Source of the DNA: Pectobacterium actinidiae
GTDB lineage: Bacteria; Pseudomonadota; Gammaproteobacteria; Enterobacterales; Enterobacteriaceae
NCBI RefSeq assembly: GCF_000803315.1
Contig: NZ_JRMH01000001.1
Coordinates: 558,001 to 622,000, forward strand
Length of the DNA: 64,000 nucleotides
Direction: 5' to 3'
Shown here: in pieces, positions 17,329 to 26,431 of the stretch
Layout of the letters: each line of letters begins with the position of its first letter
How positions within the stretch are numbered: the first letter of the stretch is position 1
Program-made: the position numbers and the translations under genes
Notes under the pieces: model-generated
What the model saw: the letters and a program-made list of their open reading frames with translations, nothing else
The model's database searches: none
Told to the model about the DNA's origin: nothing

Positions 17329-18768
17329 ATGACGATGTTTTCGCTGTTTTTGAAATCGGACTTTCGGGGTACGTGCAAACGATTGCTGGCTGCTGGCCTG
17401 TTTAATGCGGTATTGCCTGTCACACTGACGACGATGATATTGCCTGCGACCACGCTGGCTGCTGGAGTCACCGAAGTGGCTGAAACCAGCGTGGTGCACC
17501 TGACCGTGAATCAGGGGCGGTTATTACGCCTCGACGCGCTGCCGGATAGTGTGCTGGTGGCCGATCCAAATATTGCCAGTTTCGAACTGCCTTCTCCGGG
17601 CAACCTGTTTGTCTATGCCAAAAGCGTCGGTACCACCACGCTCTATGCGATGGATGAAAATGGCAATGTCATCAACGCTATTCGGCTGGTGTCTGAGCAC
17701 GATTTGAAAGCGCTGGGTGAACGTATGAAGCGTGAATTCCCCGGTGCGGATATCCAACTGGAAACCTCGATTCCCAGCGGCGTAATTGTGCGTGGCAGTG
17801 TTGATACCCCGCAGGATGCCAAGCGTGTCATCGACAGCATTCAGGCTTATATCAAGTCGTCTGTAGGCGGTGGTCAGGGCGGCGGTGGAGGCGGTGGCGA
17901 AAAACTGCCTGGTTCCAGCGAAACGTCCGGCAACGTAGTCAACCAGCTCAAAATCAAAACGCCTTCGCAAATCAACATTCAGGTGCGCGTGGTGGAAGTG
18001 TCCCGCAAGTTGACCAGCGAACTGGGGTTCAACTGGGCGGCATCGTTAAGCACCGGTAGTGGCAACATGACGGCGGGGAGCGGCTCGCGTCTTAACCTGT
18101 TTAATGCCACGACGGGGAGATTTGCTAACCCAACGGATGCGGGCTTCCTGAACTTCGGCCGCTCCAGACTGAGCGGCTTGTTAACCGCCATGAACCAGCA
18201 GGGCATGGCAACGGTATTGGCCGAACCGAATCTGACGGCGATGTCTGGGGAAACCGCCGCATTTGCTGCGGGTGGTGAAGTGCCCATCGTCTTGATTACC
18301 AATAACAGTGTCAGCATCGATTACAAATCTTACGGTGTGATTCTGCGCATGACGCCGACGCTGCTGTCTGCCAACCGCATCAGCCTGCACATTGCGCCGG
18401 AAGTCAGTGAACTCACGGAAGTAGGTTCCGTACAGTTGGAAGGGGGATCGCGTATTCCGGCCTTAACGGTACGTCGTGCGGATACCACGGTGGAACTGGC
18501 CAGCGGACAGAGTTTTGCCTTAGCGGGGATGCTGCGCAGTGCGGGTAGCCAGACGATCAACGGCGTTCCGGGGCTGAGTAGTGTTCCGATGTTTGGTCGC
18601 CTGTTTGAAAGTGAAGCCACCAGTCAGGAAGAAACGGAGCTGGTCATTATCGCGACCGCTTATGTGGTTGAACCTGTGAATGCGGGTGAGCTTCAGACGC
18701 CGGGGCAAGGGGCGAAAATGCTGGATGCATCCATGCCACGTTCTGCATCTATCGGCTATCTCTACTGA
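17329..18768 (+). CDS. cpaC: Tad secretin CpaC/RcpA
   Basis: A 479-residue outer-membrane channel protein. After a signal peptide (cleavage probably near residue 44) there is an N-terminal secretin-associated domain (VNQGRLLRLDALPDSVLVADP, GTTTLYAMDENG), a BON-like segment, a glycine-rich linker (near residues 182-192) and the secretin domain (about 200-455) with VRVVEVSRKLTSELGFNW, EPNLTAMSGETAAFAAGGEVPI split across blocks, and VPMFGRLF. The pilus would exit through this ring. Confidence 0.94.
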   Translation: MTMFSLFLKSDFRGTCKRLLAAGLFNAVLPVTLTTMILPATTLAAGVTEVAETSVVHLTVNQGRLLRLDALPDSVLVADPNIASFELPSPGNLFVYAKSVGTTTLYAMDENGNVINAIRLVSEHDLKALGERMKREFPGADIQLETSIPSGVIVRGSVDTPQDAKRVIDSIQAYIKSSVGGGQGGGGGGGEKLPGSSETSGNVVNQLKIKTPSQINIQVRVVEVSRKLTSELGFNWAASLSTGSGNMTAGSGSRLNLFNATTGRFANPTDAGFLNFGRSRLSGLLTAMNQQGMATVLAEPNLTAMSGETAAFAAGGEVPIVLITNNSVSIDYKSYGVILRMTPTLLSANRISLHIAPEVSELTEVGSVQLEGGSRIPALTVRRADTTVELASGQSFALAGMLRSAGSQTINGVPGLSSVPMFGRLFESEATSQEETELVIIATAYVVEPVNAGELQTPGQGAKMLDASMPRSASIGYLY

Positions 18769-18788
18769 GTCCGCGAGGGGCAATAAAT

Positions 18789-19475
18789 ATGAAAACGATC
18801 AACAGCAATCACCCTCAGAACCGCCCACTACGCATGCGCGTGGCTGTGCTTACCGGCGTTTTCCTGCTGGTGGGATGCGGATGGAATAAGCCGATCAATG
18901 ATGTGCGCATGGCTCGCTTTAACCAGCCTTCTCTGGAGCCGATCGCCGTCCAGCCTTCATCGGTGTCGGTGCCACTATTGGTTGCGCCGAACGGACGGGG
19001 TTTCCTCCCTGAATCTCTGAAACAGCTCAATATCATGTTGAAGGATCAGGGGCGTTTATCCGCACAGACGATAACGCTTATCCCGCACAGTACGAGCGGC
19101 GAACAGATGGCTGGGCGACTGGCGACCGTGCTGAGAAACGCCGGTGCCAATCCACAGAATGTGAAACAGCTGCGCCGTTCTACGGCGAGCGGTCAGAACG
19201 GCGATGTGGAAGTGATCTCTGAGGCGCTGGTCGTCAAAACCACCCGCTGTACGATCAACGATCCCAATCAACTGATGGTGAAACCGTTTGACGGGGTGGG
19301 CTATCTGGGCTGCGCGACGCAAAACAATCTGGCGATGATGGTCGCTGAGCCACGCGATCTGATTCAGGCGAAAGCGCTGGATGATGCGGATGGCGTGGCG
19401 GCGGTCAATAGCATTGAACGCTATCAGAAAGGTGAAGTGAAAGAGCTCATCGATATTAACTTTGAAGAAGATTAA
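18789..19475 (+). CDS. cpaD: CpaD-like Tad pilus lipoprotein
   Basis: A 228-residue predicted lipoprotein with lipobox LVGC (Cys30) after a short hydrophobic leader. The body includes ITLIPHSTSGEQMAGRLATV, which resembles the conserved CpaD core, and a conserved-looking FDGVGYLGCATQNNLAMMV block. It lies between secretin and TadZ genes, the slot of RcpB/CpaD in other loci, where it helps the secretin assemble. Assignment depends partly on position. Confidence 0.82.
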   Translation: MKTINSNHPQNRPLRMRVAVLTGVFLLVGCGWNKPINDVRMARFNQPSLEPIAVQPSSVSVPLLVAPNGRGFLPESLKQLNIMLKDQGRLSAQTITLIPHSTSGEQMAGRLATVLRNAGANPQNVKQLRRSTASGQNGDVEVISEALVVKTTRCTINDPNQLMVKPFDGVGYLGCATQNNLAMMVAEPRDLIQAKALDDADGVAAVNSIERYQKGEVKELIDINFEED

Positions 19476-19489
19476 GGGCGTGACATTCC

Positions 19490-20689
19490 ATGAGTGAAAT
19501 TACCCCTAACGATGGTGAAGAACTGGCGCTGCCGCTGGTGGCGTTTGCCCATGACGTACGCGATGTGGCCGATATCGGCGATCTCTTTACTCGCCTGAAG
19601 CAGCCGGATGTTCCGGTGATGTCGGGTGGCATCGCCGCCGCCCGTCAATGGTGCGAACTGAATGTACCGCCACGTATTTTGCTGGTGGATCTGGAAGGGG
19701 CGCACTGGCCGCTTCCGGCACTGGAAGAATTGCTGAGCGTTTGCGGCCCGACGAGTCAGGTGATTGCCACGGGCAAAGAGCAGGATGTCGGCTTGTACCG
19801 TGCACTGCTTCAGGCTGGCGTGGTGGACTATCTGGTGAAGCCGTTCACGCTGGATCTGCTGGCGACAACGCTGGCCAAGTGTGAAGGCCAACAGGCGGGG
19901 CCGGAATATGCCCGTATGGGTAGAACGATTGCCGTCGTCAGTGCCAGCGGTGGAAGTGGCGCAAGTACCGTGGCGATGGGACTGAGTCGCCTGCTGTCTG
20001 GTGAACGCCATTTACCTGTGGCACTGGTGGATTTTGATCGTCGTAACGGCGACCAGTTGCTGCTGCAAGGACAAACCGATGATGCAGGGCTGGCGGCGGT
20101 GTTGGAAACGCAGGAGCTGGATACCCGGTTACTGCAACGCGCCATGCTGCGCGTGGATACCCGTTTACACCTGCTGGCGCAGAAGCCGGAACTGGGCGAA
20201 TTGGCTCCGGTTGACGTGGATAACGTATTGAATCTCGGCGGTGCGCTGTGTCGCATGTTCAATCAGGTGATTTGGGATCTGCCCAGCAGCTACCCGACTG
20301 GTGCGCTGGACGTGCTGACCTACGCGGATCTGCGCATCATCGTAACGGAATTAACGCTTCAGGATGCGCGCAATGTGCGGCGTGTGCTGAATGAGATTGG
20401 CGACGAAAGCGAAGGGCAGCGCCTGTTGCTGGTGCATAACCAGAGCCGTTTTGCCACGGCGGCGCCGTTAAGTCGCGATCAGTTCGAACAATTCACTGGC
20501 CGGAAGATTGATGTCGTGCTGCCGAACGCAGGGCACGCGCTGGCACAGAGCCTGACGCTCGGTGCATTGAATCTGGCTGCGGCTCCCGCTTTCCAGCAGG
20601 GATTACGTCAACTGGTCGATCTGGCCTGCGGTGTACGTGCCCGACCAGCAGAAAAACGCTGGTTCTCGCGTTGGTTAAAACGAGCCTGA
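19490..20689 (+). CDS. tadZ: Pilus localisation ATPase TadZ/CpaE
   Basis: A 399-residue MinD/ParA-like protein that places the pilus machine at the cell surface. Residues 1-135 resemble a receiver-like domain that has lost the usual phosphorylation motif (PRILLVDLEGAHWPLPALEE). From about 145 comes a deviant Walker A region (VVSASGGSGASTVAMGLSRL), then VALVDFDRRNGDQLL and IWDLPSSY. Its gene lies 14 bases after cpaD in the tad operon. Confidence 0.9.
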   Translation: MSEITPNDGEELALPLVAFAHDVRDVADIGDLFTRLKQPDVPVMSGGIAAARQWCELNVPPRILLVDLEGAHWPLPALEELLSVCGPTSQVIATGKEQDVGLYRALLQAGVVDYLVKPFTLDLLATTLAKCEGQQAGPEYARMGRTIAVVSASGGSGASTVAMGLSRLLSGERHLPVALVDFDRRNGDQLLLQGQTDDAGLAAVLETQELDTRLLQRAMLRVDTRLHLLAQKPELGELAPVDVDNVLNLGGALCRMFNQVIWDLPSSYPTGALDVLTYADLRIIVTELTLQDARNVRRVLNEIGDESEGQRLLLVHNQSRFATAAPLSRDQFEQFTGRKIDVVLPNAGHALAQSLTLGALNLAAAPAFQQGLRQLVDLACGVRARPAEKRWFSRWLKRA

Positions 20690-20728
20690 TGATGTTCAGC
20701 GTTCGCCGTTTTTCAAAGGGTTACGGAC

Positions 20729-22132
20729 ATGTTGATTCGCAAAAATAACCTGCAAAAAAGTGAAGCAGGTAAAAGCACACCTCAGCCTGCGCCAGCTGCC
20801 AATGTTGCAGAACTGAAAACGCGTCCGGCTGCGGAAAACCGCACACAGCCTGCGGCGAACGCCTCTTCGGGAGCTGCCTCGGCTGCCCGCCAGACGGATA
20901 ACCGGACCAGTCAGCGCCGCATTATCCGCGCACAGCTCTACGATCAGATTGACGCGGGTAAAGCGGCGATGATGGGGCGTGACAAGCTGCTGGTGCAGAT
21001 CGAAACGGTGATCCGCCGCATCTGTGATGAGCAGCGTTTGCAGCTTTCCCGGCAGGAAGAGGAAACCATCGCCACCGAAATGCTGGATGAGATGACCGGG
21101 ATCGGGCCGATTCAGCCACTGCTGTCGGATGATACGGTCAACGATATTCTGGTCAACGGTGCCGGTCAGGTGTTCGTCGAGCGCTTTGGCAAGCTGGAGC
21201 TGTCACCGATTACCTTCATTGATGAAGAGCATGTGTTTAATACCGCGCAGCGTATTGCGGCGGCGGTAGGGCGTCGTATCGACGAAGCCAGCCCGATGGT
21301 GGATGCGCGTTTGCCGGATGGCAGCCGCGTCAACGTCATCACTTATCCGCTGGCGATCGACGGCACGACGATCTCGATCCGTAAATTTATGCGCCGCAAC
21401 CTGTCGTTGGAAATGCTGGCAGAGCGCCGCTGCATGTCCTACGCGATGGCGGATGTCCTGAATAAAGCGATGCAGGCGCGCGTTAACGTGATCGTCTCCG
21501 GCGGAACAGGGGCGGGTAAAACCACCTTACTGAATGCGCTATCACAGAAGATTGGTACTACCGATCGCATCATCACCATTGAAGATGCCGCGGAATTGCA
21601 ATTGCAGCAGGAGCATGTGGTAAGGCTGGAAACCCGTCCTGTTAGCGCAGAAGGCACGGGGCGTGTGGATCAGCGCGATCTGATGCGTAACGCCCTGCGT
21701 ATGCGTCCTGACCGCATCATTCTGGGTGAGGTGCGCGGCGGCGAGAGTTTTGACATGTTGCAGGCGATGAACACGGGTCACGATGGTTCACTGTGTACGG
21801 TGCACGCCAATACCTCGCGTGACGCGATACAGCGTCTGGAAAACATGGTGATGATGGCAAACATGCAGCTACCGCTGATGGCGATCCGCCGTCAGATCGC
21901 CAGCGCGGTGCACCTGATCGTACAGATCGAACGTATGCGTGATGGTATGCGCCGTGTGGTATCCATCACCGAAGTGTGCGGCATGGAGAACGAGGTGATC
22001 CAGCTTCAGGATCTGTTCAGCTTCAACATTCAGGGCTTGGACGGGCAAGGGCTGTTAACGGGGGAATATGTGCAGCATATCCAGCGTCCGCAGTTCTACA
22101 GCGACAAATCGCACCTGTTTGATGCGCAGTAA
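20729..22132 (+). CDS. tadA: Tad secretion ATPase TadA/CpaF
   Basis: A 467-residue type II/IV secretion ATPase that powers pilus assembly. A Pro/Ala-rich N-terminal 70 residues precede the conserved core. Walker A is GGTGAGKTT at residues 258-266; other family motifs are the Asp box [16 protein letters not shown], Walker [17 protein letters not shown] and the His box [21 protein letters not shown] serves as the ribosome site. Confidence 0.96.
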   Translation: MLIRKNNLQKSEAGKSTPQPAPAANVAELKTRPAAENRTQPAANASSGAASAARQTDNRTSQRRIIRAQLYDQIDAGKAAMMGRDKLLVQIETVIRRICDEQRLQLSRQEEETIATEMLDEMTGIGPIQPLLSDDTVNDILVNGAGQVFVERFGKLELSPITFIDEEHVFNTAQRIAAAVGRRIDEASPMVDARLPDGSRVNVITYPLAIDGTTISIRKFMRRNLSLEMLAERRCMSYAMADVLNKAMQARVNVIVSGGTGAGKTTLLNALSQKIGTTDRIITIEDAAELQLQQEHVVRLETRPVSAEGTGRVDQRDLMRNALRMRPDRIILGEVRGGESFDMLQAMNTGHDGSLCTVHANTSRDAIQRLENMVMMANMQLPLMAIRRQIASAVHLIVQIERMRDGMRRVVSITEVCGMENEVIQLQDLFSFNIQGLDGQGLLTGEYVQHIQRPQFYSDKSHLFDAQ

Positions 22133-22150
22133 TGGACGAAGGAGACGCCG

Positions 22151-23131
22151 ATGAGTGACGCACGCCTGAACCTGATTACGCTGCTGGTGTTTGGCAGCGT
22201 GCTGATGCTGCTTCTGGCAGTCAATGCCTGGAGAAAATCACGGCAGCAGCGCATGCAGCGTGAACAACGCTGGCAGCAGATTTTGAATGAAGTCAGTCCA
22301 TCGGCTGACGCCGTCGCGTCTGATTCCATTCTGCGTGACGAGATTAAAACGCCACTGATGGGGATTCCCGTTGTCGGGCGCTGGCTGGCTATCCTCTGGG
22401 CGCAGATGGCGTTCATTGGCTGGAAAAAGAACCTGCTTCAACGTTCTCTTGCGCTGGCGGCGGTCTGCCTGATTCTCGGCATGATTCTGGGACAACGTAC
22501 CCTGCTGCCGCTCACGATGGGTCTGATATTCACGCTATTGCTGTTTATCAGCATTGGCATGCTGTTGTTCCGTTCGACGCTGCAAAAACATTTGAAAGCG
22601 CTGCGCGAGAGCCTGCCGGAAGCCATTGATGCCATTACCCGCAGCTGCCGTGCCGGTGTACCAGTAGCGAATACCTTCTCAATTGTCGCTGAGCACCTAA
22701 CGGGGCCGCTGGCGAATGAATTCAAGACGATCGATCACTGGTTGCGTCTGGGGATTCCGCTGCGTCAGGTGATTCAGGCCTCGGCCACGCGCGTGCCGAT
22801 GTCCGAATACCGCTTTTTCGTGGTGATCCTGATTATCAATCAGGAAGCAGGTGGGCGACTGGGGGAAACGCTGGAACGCCTGTCCGCTACGCTGCGTGAA
22901 CGTCGGGAGCTGCAACTGAAGGTGCAATCCAAAACGTCCGAGGCGCGGGCGTCCGCCAAGATTGTCGCCGCGCTGTTTCCGGGCTGTCTGGCCTATTTGT
23001 ATATGAAATCGCCGGAGGATTTTAGCTTCTTGTTCTCCGATCCGGTAGGAACGACGGTACTGATTTACGCCTTGTGTAGCGTGTCGGTCGGTATGTTAAT
23101 CACGCACGTTATGGTCAAACGGATAGGGTAA
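22151..23131 (+). CDS. tadB: Tad inner-membrane platform protein TadB
   Basis: A 326-residue GspF-like membrane protein, with segments near residues 5-25, 95-110 and 115-135, a cytoplasmic GspF domain (LPEAIDAITRSCRAGVPVAN, FFVVILIINQEAGGRLGETL), and two C-terminal segments. It follows tadA by 18 bases with AAGGAG as ribosome site, and pairs with TadC as the pilus platform. Confidence 0.93.
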   Translation: MSDARLNLITLLVFGSVLMLLLAVNAWRKSRQQRMQREQRWQQILNEVSPSADAVASDSILRDEIKTPLMGIPVVGRWLAILWAQMAFIGWKKNLLQRSLALAAVCLILGMILGQRTLLPLTMGLIFTLLLFISIGMLLFRSTLQKHLKALRESLPEAIDAITRSCRAGVPVANTFSIVAEHLTGPLANEFKTIDHWLRLGIPLRQVIQASATRVPMSEYRFFVVILIINQEAGGRLGETLERLSATLRERRELQLKVQSKTSEARASAKIVAALFPGCLAYLYMKSPEDFSFLFSDPVGTTVLIYALCSVSVGMLITHVMVKRIG

Positions 23132-23145
23132 GGGGAGAGCCATTC

Positions 23146-24105
23146 ATGACGGTATTTGACGATCCCTTATTGCTGCTGGCATTGGTGCTGATGGTGGCGG
23201 GAATCTATCTGGCTCGTACGCAGCATAAAATCCAGCAGTATAAACAGCTCGAAATTCGCATGCGCGGGCATTTGCCCACGGCCTCTATAGAGGCGGCCTC
23301 TCAGGAAAACATCCTTAGAGGCCAGGGAACCACATTATCTCCCCTGTTAGAAAAGCTGTTGCAGCCGCTTGCCACGCAGGGCGAGCGCTTGTCTGGGTCG
23401 GATCGCGATCGTCGCAATCTGCGCCGCTTGCTGGATCTGGCGGGGATCCGCCGCAGCGAAGCGGTGGGCTGGCTGGTCATGGGGAAATTTGCGGCCGGTG
23501 CGCTGCTCGCTATCGCGCTGGTATGGGGATGGCTACCGCCCGCTGACCGTGCAGGGCTGACGGGCGTTGCGGCGGGGTTGATTGGTTTTTTTGTTGGCAC
23601 CATGGTGCCGGAGTGGTGGCTGAAATGGCGTGCGGCAAGTCGGGGTGAAAAGCTGGCGCGTGCGGTGCCGGATGCGTTGGATCTGATGGTGGTCTGTGCT
23701 GAAGCTGGTCTGCCTATCGGGCGTGTGTTGCAGGTGGTATCAAAAGAGCTGGGGCTGTCTTCACCGGAAATGGCGGATGAACTGCACTACACCGCCGCCG
23801 AACTGCAAATCCTATCGGATCGTACGCTGGCAATGAAACATCTGGCAGAGCGTACCCGGGTCAGCGAGATCGAAAGCATGGTGGCGACGCTAATTCAGGC
23901 GGAACGCTACGGCACGCCGCTGTCTCAGGCGCTGCGTACGATAGCAGATGAAAGCCGTAAGACACTGATTCTGGGATTGGAAGAGAAGGCGGGCAAATTG
24001 CCAGCGCAACTGAGCGTGCCGTTGATGGCGCTGATCCTGCCACCGATTATCGCCATTATGGCCTCGCCTGCGCTGGTGCGCGTCGTTCGCCTGCTGGCGC
24101 AGTAG
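23146..24105 (+). CDS. tadC: Tad inner-membrane platform protein TadC
   Basis: A 319-residue GspF-domain protein with an N-terminal membrane segment, a central pair around residues 110-160 and a C-terminal pair. The GspF motif region reads VPDALDLMVVCAEAGLPIGR and ATLIQAERYGTPLSQALRTI. It begins 14 bases after tadB. Together TadB and TadC form the asymmetric inner-membrane platform on which TadA acts. Confidence 0.93.
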   Translation: MTVFDDPLLLLALVLMVAGIYLARTQHKIQQYKQLEIRMRGHLPTASIEAASQENILRGQGTTLSPLLEKLLQPLATQGERLSGSDRDRRNLRRLLDLAGIRRSEAVGWLVMGKFAAGALLAIALVWGWLPPADRAGLTGVAAGLIGFFVGTMVPEWWLKWRAASRGEKLARAVPDALDLMVVCAEAGLPIGRVLQVVSKELGLSSPEMADELHYTAAELQILSDRTLAMKHLAERTRVSEIESMVATLIQAERYGTPLSQALRTIADESRKTLILGLEEKAGKLPAQLSVPLMALILPPIIAIMASPALVRVVRLLAQ

Positions 24106-24163
24106 TTTTACATTCAACGTATTGATTTAAAACGTTTGTTTAAGATAACAAAGGTTACAACCG

Positions 24164-25030
24164 ATGGAGTTAGCGAAGATGGTCGATCTGGTAGCAAAAC
24201 TTAAGCGCGGCGCGCCGATGCTGGCACTGCTGATTGTCAGTACCGTGCTGGTGGGATGCGGCAGCTCGATGGCGATTAAAGGCAGTAAGGATGAGGGCTT
24301 GCGTCTGGCGCGTTTGCTGCGCGATCAGGGGCGTGTTGAAGCGGCGACGGAAGTGTATGCGCGTCTTGATAGCCGTGAAGTGCTGAAAGGCGCGGAGATG
24401 CTGGAGTATGCCAGCGTTGCTGCGCTGGTACGTTCGCCACAGCAAACGCTGGAGTTGTATGGGCGTGTGCGTCAGGCGTTGGGCGGTGATACCAGCAAAA
24501 TGACGCAGGAAGAAGCACTGGCGGTGTGTCTGGGCATGGGGCGTGCACAGTTGGCGTTAGGCCGTAATGCCATGGCGCAAACCGACTTTGCCTGTGCGCT
24601 GAAAGCACAGCCGAACGATGCTGGCGCACTCAATGGCATGGGCGTGGTAATGGATGCGTCGGGCAAACACGCAGAGGCACGTCAACTGTTCGAAAAAACG
24701 TTGCAGGTGAATCCCGCAGATATTGCTGCGCTCAACAACCTGGCACTCTCATGGCTGGCAAGTGGCAACGCAGACAAAGCGATTTCTCTGCTGCGCTCGG
24801 TGGACGACAGTAATCCAACTGGCAGGTTGAATTTGGCGCTGGCCTACCTCTCTGCTGGCAGAGACGATGAGGCGCGTTCGGTGCTGGCGAATATTGCACA
24901 ACCGCAGCGTATCTATGGCCTGATCGATGAACTGAATCAGCGTTTACAGCAGATGCAGCAGGATCAGTCCCGTGGTGAAACACTGCTGCTGTCCAGCCGT
25001 CAGCGCCTGCAATTGAGCGCACCTGAGTAA
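24164..25030 (+). CDS. tadD: TPR lipoprotein TadD
   Basis: A 288-residue predicted lipoprotein (lipobox LVGC, Cys32) with tandem TPR repeats between about residues 95 and 225, clearest in NDAGALNGMGVVMDASGKHA and AALNNLALSWLASGNADKAI. TadD proteins act in the periplasm as pilotins for Tad assembly. Its TAA stop overlaps the ATG of tadE by one base. Confidence 0.9.
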   Translation: MELAKMVDLVAKLKRGAPMLALLIVSTVLVGCGSSMAIKGSKDEGLRLARLLRDQGRVEAATEVYARLDSREVLKGAEMLEYASVAALVRSPQQTLELYGRVRQALGGDTSKMTQEEALAVCLGMGRAQLALGRNAMAQTDFACALKAQPNDAGALNGMGVVMDASGKHAEARQLFEKTLQVNPADIAALNNLALSWLASGNADKAISLLRSVDDSNPTGRLNLALAYLSAGRDDEARSVLANIAQPQRIYGLIDELNQRLQQMQQDQSRGETLLLSSRQRLQLSAPE

Positions 25031-25593
25031 TGGCGTGGCTTCGTAATCTCGGCTCGTGGCGTGATAGAGGCATCGGGCAAAGCATCGTGCCGCGCCATGA
25101 ACGCCACTGGCGCAGCACGCGTGGCGTGATTGCCACAGAAGTCGCGTTTCTGGTGCCGGTGGTGCTGGTCGGGGTGATGATGCTGTTTGAACTGGCACGT
25201 ATCGGGCTAGTGATTGCTGCGGGTAGCGCGGCGCTAGATAAAGCTGTGCAGGCTTTTCGCCTCGATAACCTCGCCTCGGAGAGTGCGGAACAGATGAGTA
25301 CTCATCTGAAAGAGCGCATGGTTGAAGCAGGATATGGCTACCTCAAGGAAGATGATTTAACGGTCAGCGTGTTGCATTTTGACAATCTGAGCCAGCTTGG
25401 TGGGCTGACGAGCGAAAATAGCGGTCAGGGCGATTCTGAGAGCGGAGAAATAAGCACGACGCTTCCCGTGTGGTCCGTGACCGTGCAGATCAAAAAAGCC
25501 TTTATTACGCCGCTGCCAGAAGTGTTAACGCTGGGGGATACCTTCCGCTATCAGTACAAACATGTCTTTGGGACGGAACTGCGCAATGACTGA
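25030..25593 (+). CDS. tadE: Minor pseudopilin TadE
   Basis: A 187-residue TadE-like protein. The charged N-terminus leads to RGVIATEVAFLVPVVLVGVM (about residues 32-51), which has the pilin-like Thr-Glu before a hydrophobic helix; cleavage could follow Gly33. The remainder is a small periplasmic domain. It overlaps tadF by 8 bases. The N-terminal leader is unusually long for a pseudopilin. Confidence 0.88.
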   Translation: MAWLRNLGSWRDRGIGQSIVPRHERHWRSTRGVIATEVAFLVPVVLVGVMMLFELARIGLVIAAGSAALDKAVQAFRLDNLASESAEQMSTHLKERMVEAGYGYLKEDDLTVSVLHFDNLSQLGGLTSENSGQGDSESGEISTTLPVWSVTVQIKKAFITPLPEVLTLGDTFRYQYKHVFGTELRND

Positions 25594-26227
25594 TCGTTTA
25601 TTGAAAATCGGTCGTTTATTGAAAACCAGTCGTTTCCTGGGCGGGTTGCGTCGCTTCTGGTTTTCTCGCCGAGCCTCTACTGCGGTAGAAACGGCGTTAG
25701 CGTTTCCTATCGTGTTAGCGATTGGGTCGCTGTGTGCGGATATCTACACCGTCGGCCTTGAGCGTACACGCATGGAACAGCGAACGGGTGCCATCGCGTC
25801 AATATTAGCGATGCAGCAGGAACTGGATGAAAAAGGTTTGCAGGGGCTGCTCGATGCGGTGCTGCCAATGGAAGGTGCAGGGAATTATCAGTTGTTAATT
25901 AGCAATGTGCGCCAGACTGGTGAACTGTATTGGCAGTTGAGCAGAGGGACGGCAGAAGCGCTGTGTACGGAAAGCGAAACGTTGCCGGGTGAAGAATATC
26001 TTCCTGAACTGCCAGAGAGAGACCGCGAGAAGGGCAACAAAAATACCTCCATGATCGTGGTTGAGATCTGCCGTCAGGGTAAGGATGTGGGTCTGCTGGG
26101 CGGTCTGTCGCTGGGAGGGCTGCTACATGCATCGTCAGTCAACCGGGTCGCTATCGACGTGGTGACGCTGGATGAGGTACTCAGAAAAGAAGCCGGTCTC
26201 GAAGAGGAAGAAGAACAAAAGCAGTAG
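25586..26227 (+). CDS. tadF: Minor pseudopilin TadF
   Basis: A 213-residue TadF-like protein starting at 25586 (MTDRLLKIGRL); an in-frame ATG at 25562 lies deeper within tadE and is less likely. The pilin-like motif is SRRASTAVETALAFPIVLAI (about residues 29-48). An acidic C-terminus (EEEEEQKQ) closes the protein. It follows tadE in the usual order and is thought to be a minor subunit or assembly factor of the pilus. Confidence 0.86.
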   Translation: MTDRLLKIGRLLKTSRFLGGLRRFWFSRRASTAVETALAFPIVLAIGSLCADIYTVGLERTRMEQRTGAIASILAMQQELDEKGLQGLLDAVLPMEGAGNYQLLISNVRQTGELYWQLSRGTAEALCTESETLPGEEYLPELPERDREKGNKNTSMIVVEICRQGKDVGLLGGLSLGGLLHASSVNRVAIDVVTLDEVLRKEAGLEEEEEQKQ

Positions 26228-26431
26228 CGTAGTCATGACCGGTTTTACAGTAAAGACAGGGTATATAACCGAAACATAAGCGGCAAATAGACCGCAAGCG
26301 GCAGCGAAATCCTCGTTGCCGAAATAAATAAACCATTAAGACAAATAGGCATATGAGCAATGTCGTTTTTATTTTCCCGTTTATGGGCGGGTTAAGTACG
26401 CACTGAATCCAGGTATACAGGATAGGAAAGG